Source: Pelargonium nanum (taxonomy: Eukaryota > Streptophyta > Magnoliopsida > Geraniales > Geraniaceae). From it: DNA of 35,403 bases. The stretch is taken from NCBI GenBank assembly GCA_036897485.1, contig JAYMTF010000481.1:1-35403 (forward strand), read 5' to 3'. Position numbers and translations under genes: made by a program. Under the pieces are notes generated by a model. That model was not told the origin of the DNA and did no database searches. It saw only the letters and a list, made by a program, of their open reading frames with translations. Below, piece by piece: positions 10,408 through 23,263 of the stretch; the stretch's first letter is position 1, and every line of letters starts with the position of its first letter.

Positions 10408-12514
10408 TCCCAAGCCAATAACTTTTTAATATTTGAACAACTTACGAGTTACCTACAACATTAATTAAATTAAATAATAGTGATATACTACTATGAAATA
10501 AAAAAACAAGCACACGAGAGTATGAGACACATTTCAACAAGACAAAGGACTTAACTTCACGTGCGGTTCCAAATGTCCCGCCGTTTTGGTGGCCGGGCCT
10601 TTCGGTTTCATTTTGACTCCCTCCATTTCATTGGACCAAATTGCCCTCAAATATATTAGCATATCTACAAGTACAATGTTTAGAAAATATTAATTTTTTC
10701 TTTTTTTGAAGGATAGAAAATGTTAAATTAGTAAGTAGTAAGTTAACAATTGTCATTTGAAATATCATATTTTGAATATTATTTTATTTAATCTGATTAT
10801 AAATTTATGTCTATGCAGTACATGAGTGAACTCAACTACTGTTTTCATGACAATATGTATCATGCATGCATTCTAGAGCGATAATTTGGAACCGAACCAG
10901 TCAGAACCCGACATCCGACCCGAACTTAACCCTAACAACTTTGGACTCATCAGCACATTTTATGCCTAGATTCTAAAATCCGATCAAGCCCAAAGTACTT
11001 TTGGGTCAGGTTAGAGTTTCGATTTGCTAGCTCTAATGCATTTTAAGAGATGGGTAAGGGCTTACATGATGCTAGAATGCTAGAAACTCTGTTTCATGAC
11101 ACTACACAGAGAGCAATAATCTACCAAAAATATTTCACTATGCAATTCATGAATCAATAGTGCAAAAAGAAAAGTAAAGAAAGTGTAATATGCATTATGG
11201 CAAGTACACATGCAAATTACAACTAGTTAGAGTACTTAACAAGTTTCTCAACAGTCGCAGAATCTGTATCACAATTCACAAACTCTGATTTTAACTGCAT
11301 ATACTCATATCAAACCTGCCAGTAGAAAATACAATTGTACATCAGAGAGCTATAGTAGAAGCAGTAAGATGCACATCTCACACAATTCAAGAACAATGAT
11401 TAATCAAAAATCGGACAATTACCTATGATATAGCTCAGTTCATGCATATCAATTTATAGAAATATAGTGCAGAAAACAAAAACAACCATATAATCAAGTC
11501 ACTTCCCAAACAATGTCGAAAACAACTCCATGAAACCTTTAGCAAAAGGTATCTCTTTTATATAGACCGCGTTTCCTCATGCGATCACACACTCTACATT
11601 TGCAGGCTGATAATTTGATATCACATAAATAAACTTGAGTTGAGTCCGCACATTTTACAAGTATAACCCGTGCAGCTCAAAACTCGCACCTTTCTTGCAT
11701 ATCGAGATCAGATTGAAACTTTTAAACCCAAACTCGTGATAAACCGGCTGAATCCCGAATTATCAGCTCTACTTTGGAGCCTCTTTAAAGCCCAGTAGTT
11801 CCATAGAGCATTAATGAACATATAACTACCCTCCAAAACATCCCTTTCAACTTCAGATGCACATTCATTAAACCACCTTACACTAATTTTATAGCTAAAA
11901 TCCTCTTCATTACCAATAATATCACTATAACAAATTAGTACCATTGAGTTTGTTACAACATATACATACGAGAATACAAAACAAATGTTCAAAATGAAAC
12001 AAATAAATTGCATCCGTAAACTTGGAATTGATTTGAAATCATGTATTCCAAATTTTAAAGTTATCCAAACATTTGACTTGGATCAAATCCAATATTTCAA
12101 ACGAAATATTGGTCCATAAACACAATTATTCCATTCAGGGCAGAGAGATTAAACTCTATCAATCTACTGATCCACTTTGTGCTTAATGATTCCATGTGAA
12201 TATATATACACACACCAGAATAATATATCTAATGAACCAGCCATAACAGAGAATTAGATCAACATTGCAATATTTGGACCAATTTATGAGTTTTTTACCA
12301 ACTTAGCAAAATTAATTTGTAAACCCTAAATCATTGGCCAAACTAATTACTAGCGCAATTACACTAAATACAAGAATTGTCACATGAACCACAAATTCTC
12401 CATGAACATGCAGAATCAGACGAATCGCGAATCACTAAAACATCAATCAGACAAATAAAAAGGCATGGATCAGGGAGACAATTAATTACCACGAATTAAG
12501 ATGATTAGTATCAA
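10408..12514. other. Intergenic between ARF10 and UBL5; one unassigned 101-codon frame
   Basis: Mostly AT-rich. A palindromic G-box CACGTG sits at 10558-10563 beside a short GC-rich patch. Around 10875-11030 are AACCCGAC/CCCGAAC phrases typical of old plant repeat remnants. A 101-codon open frame on - (11708-12013) contains a fairly protein-like segment (ALWNYWALKRLQSR), but I do not recognise it. Its position past the 3' end of UBL5 gives no support. Confidence 0.4.
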
Positions 12515-12551
12515 TTAATTGTAGTAGAGCTCGAGTCCCATGCCGTCGTGA

Positions 12552-12585
<34 letters not shown>

Positions 12586-12736
12586 AGATGGTGTACCACT
12601 TCTGAATCCGGATCTTCTCGTGCCGAGTTCCGGTCTGTGCAGCCACGAGCTTCTTCAGGTCACCAATGGTGTCGTCTTCGTTGCATTTCACTCTCACCTT
12701 CTTCCCAAGCCTGTCGTTCAACACTACCTCGATCAT
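12515..12736 (-). CDS. UBL5: Ubiquitin-like protein 5 (UBL5/HUB1), pre-mRNA splicing modifier
   Basis: An intronless 73-residue protein, the normal length of the family, matching UBL5/Hub1 from plants to animals nearly end to end (starts [19 protein letters not shown], ends [10 protein letters not shown]). Hub1 adopts the ubiquitin fold but is not conjugated through a C-terminal Gly-Gly; the chain ends Tyr-Tyr-Asn as in orthologues. It binds HIND motifs of spliceosomal proteins such as Snu66 and Prp38, and Asp22, important for that contact in yeast, is present. Compared with the plant sequence I remember, Arg43 (EKIRIQKW) replaces a hydrophobic residue. In the leader, an ATG at 12858 would open a 12-codon uORF (12820-12858) if transcription starts upstream of it. 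The next gene leftwards is ARF10; the SAPS gene lies about 1.2 kb upstream on the same strand. Confidence 0.97.
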
Positions 12737-12949
12737 CGTCTTCGAATCGATTGAGACGTCGAGTCTGTGTTTTCAGGTTCGCTCTTCTCGCAAACAATCT
12801 ATCGCCAATGAAAGCAGAATTAGCTCTGCGAGTCCTTCACGAATTTCGCACCAGCCATTAACGTGTTCATGCATTACTTAAACCAACTGACCCCATGGTT
12901 TCTGGAAGATTCCACATTCGTCGAGAGTGGAGAGGACCAGGGGTATTTT

Positions 12950-13007
12950 AGTCTATTTAAACCATCTGCTCGTATCTTGGGCCTGATTATGACTGTTTTA
13001 TGGCCCA
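12950..13007 (-). promoter_or_regulatory. Probable UBL5 promoter with two site II motifs
   Basis: TGGGCC at 12978-12983 and its inverse GGCCCA at 13002-13007 are site II elements typical of plant housekeeping and growth genes. A TATA-like TTTAAATAG on the minus strand lies at about 12952-12960. This would place the start of transcription near 12920-12930, about 190 bases before the UBL5 ATG. Confidence 0.5.
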
Positions 13008-13084
13008 AATTAAATTTTTATTTGTCCCCATTTTATGTGACAATATACATAATTATTATAATTTTACTAGTATGACTTATTTTC

Positions 13085-13915
13085 GTGTTTAAAAATTAAG
13101 GTTAGGCTAATAACCGCCATATATTATCATTCCTTTCAAATGTGAAATATTGGGTTTATAATTTGGTGTATTATAATTCGACCAAATCATCAGCAAAATA
13201 AAATTAATATCATTATTAAAAAATGCTGATGAATTGGAGTACGGCGTTAAAAACTAACAATTCAAGAGTGTCATTTTCGTGTCATGTTGACAGTGTTCCA
13301 CAACACAACACAAACACGACAAGAATTTGAACACAATTGATATAAAGATGAAATATCTTGCATGTCACAACACGACTAACTAATCATTTATGCATGTTTT
13401 GAATGCCCAACCCGATTACAAAAAGTGTTGTGTTATGCTCGTGTTAGACACGAATGGCTAACTCGAAGGAGTAACTGGAAAACAATAAAACGCAAAGGCA
13501 TTAACATACAAATTGTAAGCCACAGTAACATCCATAATGAAATCAGATCAAATCAGTAGAATGAGTGTACATTAAAATTATTAAACAAAGGAGAGCGTAG
13601 TGATTTCAAGAGGGATAAATAAAAATATAATGAAAATAAGGGGAGACCCCATATATCAGTAACAATAATAAACAAGAGCTTGAATAATAATAATGATAAA
13701 CAACAATTAAGAGTAAGTAATGAAACATTAATAATCATAAACACAACCACCTACCAATACCATCATGATCATCAAGTCCCCCATTTGGAAGCAAAATTAT
13801 ACTGTACACATGTCTGCTAGCTTGCTTTGCATAGGCCCTTCCTTGCCAATAAAAAATGGGGGCTGTGTCCGTCTCTGTCTCGGATCCAACATTTCCAACA
13901 AGATCATCTCCACGT
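13085..13915. other. UBL5/SAPS intergenic region with AACACGAC repeat remnant and SAPS 3' UTR
   Basis: Positions about 13260-13460 are rich in AACACGAC, TCGTGTTAGACACGA and related phrases, a degenerate dispersed repeat. The segment 13365-13385 recurs with one mismatch at 25619-25639. From 13915 down to about 13560 is the likely 3' UTR of the SAPS gene. No coding region recognised. Confidence 0.55.
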
Positions 13916-16900
13916 TTACTCCAAAACAGCGACCTCTTGATCGACCCTCCAATAATTCGCATCATTGAATTCCTTGATTCCGGCGCCACCTTCATCAGCA
14001 TTGTTGTCCTTTTCAGGAGATTTGGGGATAATGTTTCTCTTCAAAGGCCCGGCTTCCCCGACTATCCCTTCCTTGAGAGCCTGCTCCATTGCCTTCTCAG
14101 TACCTTCTGGTTCTACACCTACGAATTCAACGTCCTCTTCAAATAAGGAAGGGGCGGTAGCAGATCTGTGACTCCCGTCGCTGGCTGCTGATCCATCGCA
14201 GGAATCCATTGGTGTTGAGGTGCCGTTTGAGAGGATAGCTTCTACTTCACCTGACGGGGAACTGGCATTCGGAGCAGCTAACACGTCTCGACCGGATGGA
14301 TTGACGTTAAAGTCAGCATGATCGATGAATGGATTCTTACTTGACCCGCCCACTTGCAAATCTGATGTTTCGCCCCAACCCACCCAGTCGGGTAGTGGGC
14401 GCTCACCAAACAAGTCCTCATTGTCGGTTGTATCAAACTGGAAGAAACCCAAATCGTGAGATGGGGTCGCTCTCTCATTCTGTTGACTCTGCTCTCCAAT
14501 GTCCATGGAAGTGCTTTCTGTAAATCCGGTGAAGTTTGTGTTCGAGCTGGATGTGCCATTGGCTGAATTTTTGGCATCAGCCAACTCCTCGTCCTCTCCG
14601 ACCACTACCTCGTCATCACTACTGCTGTTACCGCTATTTGAATTGTTCAGGTTTATCTCATCCATCATATCTGAAGGCGATGTGCTTGCCGCAGCATCAC
14701 CAATTCTATTGTCATTGAAGGCGAACCAGTTGGAATTTGTGAAGAGGCTGCTGCATCAAGGAAGCAAAGAAGTCAATTATCTTTCTAACAGCATCACTGA
14801 CAGACAATAACTTTCATGTAGAACAAGATGAATCCCTATTCCACATTATAGATTCAACTACACAAGTTGGGATCACAATAATATAATGCAACAAGTCGTC
14901 ACCACAAATCTTGCTCAAGGTCCAAATAAAATCTTTCAAGGCTCCCCATATGGGATGGGAGGATTATGGCCTTCCTGACCAGAAAACCCTAACCAACTCT
15001 ATGGATAGAACAAAGGGTGCAGAATTCAAAATGCCTTCTTTAAGGTGGTAGCATTTTACTGATGTTAAGTCATAGACTAGAATCAGAAAGATCTAATTTG
15101 GATGATGAGTAATGATTTCCAGCTAAAGCAATAAGCAAGAATTATGACAAGCTATACGAAGAGCTAAACAAACATCTATATCTATTTATGCCTCAAGAAA
15201 ATTAGAAAGGTTTCTTGATTTGGTCCTTTTTTGGCACTTTCTTTTCATTCCTAAGTTGTTGTCCGCCAACAAGAAATGTCTAGCTAACACAATAGTAAGC
15301 TTTTAATGTTGTTCAAGAAAGATAGATAATAGCTGCATTAGTAATTATCGACAAGCATGCTAACACAACACAAACCCAGTAATGTCTTGTGTCACTCACC
15401 TTCCCTGGTCATCACCGAGCCTCAAGGATGATATAACAACTTCAGCAGATTCATCATCAAAGTAAACATCCTGCATTTAATCAAAGCATTATATTTCATT
15501 GTGAAACTCGATCAAAAACTGTACAGAACTTAATTCGAGGTTAATGTTAATTTGTGCCTTACTCATACTGAACACTTCAACACTCCTGAAATCTCTTATC
15601 ATCAACTACAGGATAAATATATGACTAGCTAAAAGTGATCACAAATGTTACCTCATCATCTCGATCAATAGTTCCATGGTCCTGCAGCCAGAAAAAACTC
15701 AAACCATAAGTTCAGCAACAAAAATGTTATATGAAAAAAATTAAAATGAAGATGCTAAAAATAAAGAAAGCGATACAACTAACAGAGAAGAACCCGAAGT
15801 ATACCTCTTCTGCATCTTCGTTCCCATATATCTTGTATCTAAAAGCCTGACTTAAATTATTTGCTAGTGCAGCTACATCATAATCTCTGTCATGAATATC
15901 TTCATCATCACTATCCCTTGTCCTGTCTTGCAATGCAGTAGGCCGACTGCAAAACAAAGATAGAGACGTCAGGAACAACAAATTAAAGTTGAGACAAGTG
16001 GTTTGTTTCTAGACATAGTGCATAAATCGCTGAGAAACATACCCACAAGCCCATCGATAAACATTTTCAACTGCATTGCGCTCCTGCAAGACGGTAGTCT
16101 GCCACTCGTTCCATTCACTATTTTCCTAGATGGGAAAAAAGTGTCAAACACAAATGTTAGCCATATCAATTGTTGCCAAAAATTTGTCCCCACTTGGCCA
16201 AGCAAACACATAAACTTGCATTCACAATAACATTGATAATGTTACACACCATGATCGCATCAAATATCTCAAACCTTGAAAACATTATGACAATGAATGT
16301 ACCAAATACCTCATGAATAAACTGATAAATATCAACATTTCCTAAGAGTAGACATTAAGTAATTGCATTAGGACAATCTTATTTTGGAGGATTTAAGGCA
16401 GCAACTCAGAAATTGTCTACATGTAATGAAGACAATAAAACTGAAAGCAGTGATTTTAGCATCCACATTACAAGGGACATCAACCATAATGTATGATGTC
16501 CAGAATTATCACAATTAATCTATTATGTACAGACACTCTCAGCTTCTCTACGTACCTGATATGTATCGACACTTGGACACTGTTTGGATATGCGGTAGAC
16601 ACTTAATTTTATGTGTCACCATTTTTATAATAATATGCAAACACATGTCTAACACCTTACGTATCCCGCATTTTTTCTTTTCTAAAAATGAATTGATTGA
16701 AAGTGTCCAACACTCTTAACACATTGGCGAGCATGACTTTATGTAACTAATATGCACTAATATAGCAAATATAAATACTCCTTCCGTCCCATATGAGTGT
16801 CTTGTTCCTTTTTAAGAAGTTATGCATGAATTACCAATAGTATCCCTATATTAAGTTAATTAGTATCATTTAAGTTTGTTACAACACATGTTCATGGGGT

Positions 16901-19900
16901 TGTCAGAGGAAATGTACAACATTAACTAACTTCTCCTTAATTTTTCTCAAAAAAAAAAACATGACACTAATTTTGGGGCTGAGGGAGTATCATTTATTAT
17001 TATTGAACGTATATTTAGCATATTGTGTCAATGATTTTTTAAAATTGTCACCGTATTATCAGTGTCCTGTCCCAGATCTCGTACTCATGTCTATACAACA
17101 TAGCAACCCATGACCAACATCAACCTAAAACAGCAGTCCCATAAACCAGTTTATGATTACCTCATCGGGCATTTTCAGAAGATTTATTAAGGATAAAAAC
17201 GGAACACTGTACAAATATTTTTCAGAATTATTATAAAATAATCATATTATTTTTAGCTTTTAAAAAGTTTCAACATAAAACTTTAGATAGCAGTTGACAA
17301 TAAATATCTTACATTATTTATGAACTGTTCTCAAACTCAGAAATTCATAGAGCATGAGTAAGCAATGTGTATTGCCTCTTACCCACCTGAAGATAAGCCA
17401 AAATACGGCTATTGGTGTTTCCCAACTGACCAAGCTTATTAGAAATCCTTGTGATGTGTCCAAGATATCCTTTTCTTGGAGCTCGTTTTCCAGCGGCAGG
17501 TATAGTGGGCTGCATAAACATAAAACTTCCAATTACAGTGGGTTCTACGTCAACCAAAACCCAGAGGCATCTCCTGTGCTTAAGTCAAAGGCAGAATACA
17601 CAAGCTAAAGGCAGACGGAGTATCCACCTGATTATCGTCGCCAGAAAGAGTTGGATTTCTATCTGTCTGGATAATTTTTCCAATCAAGTTACAATCTCGA
17701 AGAAGATGATCAAGAATAGCACCACTCTTGCTTTCCAAACAAGACATAATAATACTCTCTACATGATGATGCAATGAGTTGTTGTATGGATATCTACATC
17801 AAATTAAGTAAAATATTAGATACATGGCTAATCAATAGAGAAAACAAAATATACACAACAAAATATCAAACATCTCCACACAGCTCATATATCTTTTTGT
17901 TAGCAGCAACAAGACCACTAAATCACTATCATATCATATCAAACAATAACTTACTCAAAGAAAAGATCAAGGACTCGTTGAATTGTCCCAGAGCTAATTA
18001 ATTCGTTCTCTGCAGCTTCATTGCCAGTTTTCAGCAACACCGCAATGAACTCTACAATCTGAATAAATTGCTGAACAGATTAGAAAAGGAACATAGGAGA
18101 TGAAGCGCATAAAAATGCACTTCTCTTAGGTGAAAACTGAACGCTAGATTTGAAATGTCACTACCATTGGAAATTTGGAATGCAACACAATGTCAAAACT
18201 GTCAGCTTAACACCTAAAGCTCCAAATTGAAACAATGGGATCTTAAAACTGTGCTCATAACATATGTGTGTTAAAATTACAGAATATACCTTAAGACGAT
18301 GTTTCCCAAGAGGTGGCCTCAATTCTCCATATGTTGTGGGGAGAATCTTTTCATCAGATGACACATTCAACAGCACAAGTAAATCACCTGCATGATAGAT
18401 ATACAGTACAAAAAACGTATTGGAATAAAAATAAATAAAATCAAAATTACACTAAACTACACTACTGAGATTAAAATTTGAGCTAATAAATCTGCAATAA
18501 GCTAACAAATTCAAGAAAGGTCACAACTAAATTGTGGCAACCATACCAAGTTGCATTAATCACTTCAAAACCTTAAAGCACACTAAGTATTCAGCATTCA
18601 CGAGTTCAAATAACTGGAAGAATTTTCCACAGGTAGAGGTGACCTGAGACCTAAATTAATTTTTTAAACTTAATACAGCGAAGGATTCATGGAAATCTGC
18701 AGCAATATGAAACCATTTAATACCCAACACTATTCTACTATGCCATTTACTGCAGTGACAATTATTTCCATATGTACTGTTACAAATGTATGTGCATAAT
18801 TTTTCCCTTTTTTCGAGAAAAATATATCTTTAAACATATAACATACAGAAAGTTTTCAGCCCATCCTTGAGAGAAGTAGACAGCTATTAAAGAAAACCTA
18901 CGGTAAACACACAGAAATAGGGAATAACCGAATAAGAAAACACTGAAGGGTGATAACAAACAAAATATACAATTAGACAATATATCTCCATCTTGTAAGT
19001 ATTGTATTAATAGCAAAAGCATCAAACAGATGCAAAATATAATCTAGCTAGAAAATACTGTGTTCTAAATAATTTCAAGATAAAGGGGAAGAGTAAGAGC
19101 AAAAATGTTTGAACTTACCAAGTTTGGGCAGCATTGCACCAACAGTCTCTGAATTAACAGGGATTGGAGACTCGTACATATGTTGACTCCGGTAAGAGTG
19201 AAACAAGGGAGAAGAAATAGCTGATCTCTTTGGATCCAACAAAGATATACATACTGATAGTGAATGAACTAGGCCAGATTTTGAATGTGAAACTTCCAAT
19301 GCATGACCAAATATCCTTGCTACATAACTGTGTACGAATACAAGTTTTAAAACATATTAACAAGAGAACTGGCCAGGTAGTTATGACTAACGAGAAAATC
19401 ATAACCCGACAAACCTTGGACTGGAAAGTTTAGTGGCAAGGGCTGATGGGGTATTTCGAGTAATAGCACAAAGTGTTTCAGCTGCATTTGCATGAACTTC
19501 AGGAGAACTCTGATTCACATGAAAACAAAGTTATCAAATGCCCCAACAAAATATGGCATATGATAATGAGCATCCAACTCATTAAAACTGATATAATGTT
19601 CACATGTTTCATTTACTGTTATCAATCCCTATTATCTAAGCAACTCCTCATTTGTCCAAGTACAATTTTCTTTTTATCTAAAAGATTTATTACTTAAACT
19701 GATATACAAAGAACTTCTACATGCACAAGAACTGGTGAGTGGCATATTCCTAGGTGAAGTAGGTCAAACAAGCATACACCCAAACCCCCACACACCAGCA
19801 AGGAATTAAAAACAAAGTTATAGGATACATCTAATACGGATTCTAAACTGAATATCTAAAATACAGTTTTTTACTTACTGATGGGTTCAATTTATCCACG

Positions 19901-22539
19901 ATCATTTCCAGTAGGTTGCTATCAGCCAACCACTGCATTACATCCCCAAAATTGGGATACATATGGTCATCTGCGCCCACGAGTCGAACCAAAACCTGTA
20001 TTTAGAAGCTCATCATACTTTAAGACTAAACCAAACAAATAGAAATACAGAATGCAAATTGTTACTAAAAATAACCTGTTGTAATATAACAGACGAGATA
20101 AAAATAATAATAATAAATAAAAAGTAGTCTACCTCCATAATGGAAGTAATTCCTATCAAATCTACCAGTTGACGGAAAACATCCTGATGAGCCTGTTTAG
20201 CGAAGGAGAGTAAGTAACAAACAGATGTGTTAATTAATATAATAAATAGAGACCATCATAGCATTCATACCTCACATAGAACTTAGATTAGCAATGCCAA
20301 GAACTAAAATTAGCTATAAGTACTGAGCAATTTGAATACCATAACCTTCATGTACCAACCCAGATAGTAGATCTATTTTCACAACAATAACCTTCCAGTG
20401 CATTAGACTCCGCTATTTTATATCTTGCACATCCATCATGCCAAGAACAACTTAACAAAGAATCACGCCTAATCTCCCCAAATTTTACAGATAAACATGG
20501 AAGGTAGCACTGCCGTGTTAATCAATCACGAAAATTGCATTCACAATAACAGTGAATATAAACTCATATTATGGTGAGTTGGTGACTATAATTTTTTTCA
20601 TGTGGCCCAACAAGGAGAACTAACTGACCCAAAAGGCAGCTTACAAAAGTGCATTCAAATGAAATAATGTATAATTTAACTGACACATCTAATTACACCA
20701 GTAGCTTCTCCAATACCATAGAACTGGAATTCGAAAGCTTTCACGGATTTTGACTTCACCTATCTTACATCCGATAGGTATGAAGGAAAAAAAACAGAAC
20801 AATGTAGAGACAAATACTTACTTGAACATAGTTCATGAGAGAGACTGTCTTCCGTAACATAAGGCATACAACAACCTGGAAAGAAGGATATGATCAGACT
20901 GTTACTTTAAGACACATATTGCCCGTCAAGCATCAGTTGAAGTACAATAACATACCTTACTAAAATACCCAGCCAACAATGCGCTATGAGGACGGTTTGG
21001 TTCCAAGAAGGAGAAGAGTAAATCCATTAGCTGCAATTGTTACAAAACAAAACAAAATTAAAATGGTAAACCAATAGTCTAATACCACCACAACTTTACT
21101 AGTACTTATAGTGTAGTTGTAGACAATTATGAGCCATGTACCTCCTCCTCCTCCACCAAAGTTTTTAAGATAACATCAATCTCACAAGTAAAAATTTCAC
21201 AAGCGATAAAGGGGAACCTGTATCATGAAGCACATTTAACTGAAAGCATCAGAAAACACAGCAGAATAGCAGATTTCATCTTCAGACAGAAAAATGCAAG
21301 AAAGTAACATGTAAACTACAAAAAATAACACCCTAAGAAGCATGAATGCGTACTTGAAGGCTCGCTTGTTTTCAGCATCCTCTGAAGGCTCTTCAACAAT
21401 GTACCGCAATAGCTGCTCTACCTGGGCTCGATCGCGTAGGCTAGTAACACAAGCGTTAAATTAGACTTGCACAAAGCAGAAAACTAACAAAACATATTCA
21501 CGAAAATGGAGCAGGATGAAGAAGTTACAAATTTATCAGGCGGCCATTTAAGGCTTTGCATTCTTGAATTATTTCTTCTTCATCCAGAAGCTCTTCCAGT
21601 GTGAAATTTTCCTTGTCTAATACTGACTCAACCTGCAAGAGAAATAATAATTTGTTAATAAAAAATATCACACCACTAGTCCATACACTATAATGCCAGT
21701 AACAAATACACATTTCAAGCCATAATTACTTCAGAAGTTCGCAACATAGTCCGTCAACTATAATGCCAAGAACAAATAGACATTTAAAGTCATAATCACT
21801 TCAGAAGTTAGTAAGAAAAGCACATCAGTTACAGAAATATCTTTTTCTGAGATTTAAGGAGCTAAAACCACATTAATACATAAAAAACAATTAGCATATA
21901 ATTCAAAAGCATCCCCCCCCCCCAAGCAGAGTTTAGATTCATTGTGGTATTGATCTCCACACTTCAACAGATGCTGAAGCCCGCCCTAAGAAAACAAATC
22001 CATGAAACTTCATGGTAAAATTCCTTCAACTACATCAATTGTTACAGTTATAAAGAAAATTCAGTAAAGCAATGCACATTCCAGACAGTGAATGGACAAA
22101 GATGTACAGCTCCCTACACAAAACATGCCACAAAGGAACATTGGTTCTCTCAAAATAAAATTGAATTAGAAACACACTCATGCTAATCATCTTAATTGAA
22201 ACATCTAATCAACAAACACAATTACAGGTCATATAGATCAGTCCAAAGCAACTTGAACTTGAACTCAACAACACTACGCTAGTACATAACCAAAACTAAT
22301 CCAATCTAAACTCAAAACTGTTCAATTGTGATTTCAAATCCCAAACAAATCAACAAACAGTAACACACAGCCATGGACAATCTTTCAATTGAACAAAATT
22401 GAAAAACACACAGCATAGTCAGCACATTAGCATGCGAAAACGAGCAAAACAAAAAAACAAAGAACAGCGTGAAGATTGAGAGCAACAAAGAGCCACTTAC
22501 AGGTGAAGAAGCAGAGAGAGCAGTAAGTTTCCAAAACAT
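13916..22539 (-). CDS. SIT4 phosphatase-associated (SAPS) protein, PP6 regulatory subunit
   Basis: Predicted regulatory subunit of a PP6/Sit4-type phosphatase. The 19 exons on - are 22501-22539, 21529-21632, 21354-21440, 21142-21217, 20956-21030, 20822-20875, 20133-20192, 19879-19995, 19415-19509, 19119-19327, 18290-18387, 17955-18058, 17628-17793, 17387-17509, 16043-16125, 15805-15946, 15652-15681, 15400-15470 and 13916-14750, giving 855 residues. All introns are GT-AG and frames join cleanly. The N-terminus is MFWKLTALSASSP then ESVLDKENFTLEELLDEEE, as in plant SAPS proteins. The helical SAPS region runs about 40-400 (FKFPFIACEIFTCEIDVILK, FLEPNRPHSALLAGYFSK, MQWLADSNLLEMIVDKLNPS). After about 470 the chain is acidic and Ser/Asp-rich, presumably disordered. 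It ends with the plant-conserved EFVGVE, ALKEGIVGEAGPLKRN and EFNDANYWRVDQE. The last exon holds one third of the protein. The start is fixed by the family N-terminus; no ATG occurs in the preceding 240 leader bases. Confidence 0.95.
16778..16987. mobile_element. Stowaway-type MITE in a SAPS intron
   Basis: A 210-base element in the intron between exons 14 and 15 of the SAPS gene. Its left end CTCCTTCCGTCCCATATGAG and right end GGGGCTGAGGGAG are imperfect terminal inverted repeats of the Stowaway consensus CTCCCTCCGTCCC. Both sides carry the TA target duplication (16776-16777 and 16988-16989). Stowaway elements are moved by Tc1/mariner transposases; this copy has no coding capacity. Confidence 0.92.
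21678..21817. repeat. Tandem 70-bp duplication in SAPS intron 1
   Basis: Two adjacent copies start AGTCC at 21678 and 21748. They share CTATAATGCCA, then AACAAATA, then ACTTCAGAAGTT, with about 85 percent identity. It lies in the 868-base first intron. Confidence 0.85.
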
Positions 22540-22595
22540 CGTGAAGAATATACGGAATCAGCTTAGAGCTAAAAGCGAGAGCTGCACAGATCTGT

Positions 22596-22700
22596 AAACC
22601 CTAGAAAGACCAGCAAATCTAGGCGAGGACGGTGAGGGGAAAAAGCGGAGAGCTCGAGATTCGAGGAGAGAGTAGCAGCAGAGAAGCTCGAAACCCTAAT
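22596..22700 (-). promoter_or_regulatory. Two telo-box motifs in the SAPS leader
   Basis: AAACCCTAG (22596-22604) and AAACCCTAAT (22691-22700) are telo-box (AAACCCTA) matches. In plants these cluster near the transcription start of growth-related genes. They read on + here while the gene is on -. Transcription probably begins at about 22750-22800; I see no clear TATA box. Confidence 0.5.
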
Positions 22701-22858
22701 TTCGCGATCGAAAAGGGGCGAGAACCGTGAAGATCGAGAAATAGGAGGAAGGGAGGCCCAAAAAAAATCGCAGCTGCGAGCGACGAAGGCTATTTTTGTG
22801 TTGAAGGCGCAAAAGTACAAGTGAGATACTCCGGAATTCACATTATGGTTTTATCATA

Positions 22859-22935
22859 TCATGTATGTATCTATGTATGGTCATGTATGTGTATATGTAT
22901 GGTCATGTATGTATGGTGTTATGTGGTATGGTGGT
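22859..22935. repeat. Degenerate ATGTATGGTC minisatellite
   Basis: The phrase TCATGTATGTATCTATGTAT and variants (GGTCATGTATGTGTATATG, GGTCATGTATGTATGGTG) recur with a unit of about 18-28 bases, decaying into GTATGGTGGTGG. It lies upstream of the SAPS gene. Confidence 0.75.
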
Positions 22936-23108
22936 GGTGACTTGCACAAAACAGCACCACATCTTTAAATGGAGAGTAACCTTAAAGTTACACACCCTTG
23001 TCTCTTTTACAGGTAACAGTCTCATTTTTTTTTTATGCAATGAATTTGAAATCAATACTACTTGCATATATCTCTTCTTCATTTTTGAATATTTTGTGTT
23101 AACTATTT

Positions 23109-23263
23109 TTTTTGTCTAAACCATGAGGTTCCTGAGCGGGCCTACAAGGGCGGCAAAACTCTCCCTACCAAGTTTTAACGCAGTTGCATTCCCTGAGACT
23201 CGAACTCGAGACCTCAGGTTAAGCTGGAACAACCTCTTACCAGTTGATCCACGCGCTTGGTGG
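23109..23263 (-). mobile_element. tRNA-derived SINE with perfect 15-bp target-site duplication
   Basis: Read on -, the element starts at 23263 with CCACCAAGCGCGTGGATCAA. Its Pol III A box is TGGATCAACTGG (complement of 23240-23251) and its B box is GAGTTCGAGTCTC (23195-23207). It ends near GGTTTAGAC followed by A8, a typical tail, where the insertion meets the left flank. The flanks TTGTGTTAACTATTT at 23094-23108 and 23264-23278 are identical over 15 bases, the signature of LINE-machinery insertion. The body is 155 bases. The exact family is not assigned. Perfect duplications suggest a fairly recent insertion. Confidence 0.92.

Noticed and set aside
14499..14810. 103-codon frame on the plus strand
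   Set aside because: It lies opposite the last SAPS exon, whose minus-strand reading is clearly the conserved protein.
21913..21923. Run of 11 C as a possible G-quadruplex on the minus strand
   Set aside because: A single homopolymer without further G tracts nearby; it is a simple-sequence tract in an intron.
22569..22841. 90-codon minus-strand frame just upstream of the SAPS start
   Set aside because: It covers the SAPS leader, would start from a non-leader ATG beyond the likely transcription start, and shows no family resemblance.
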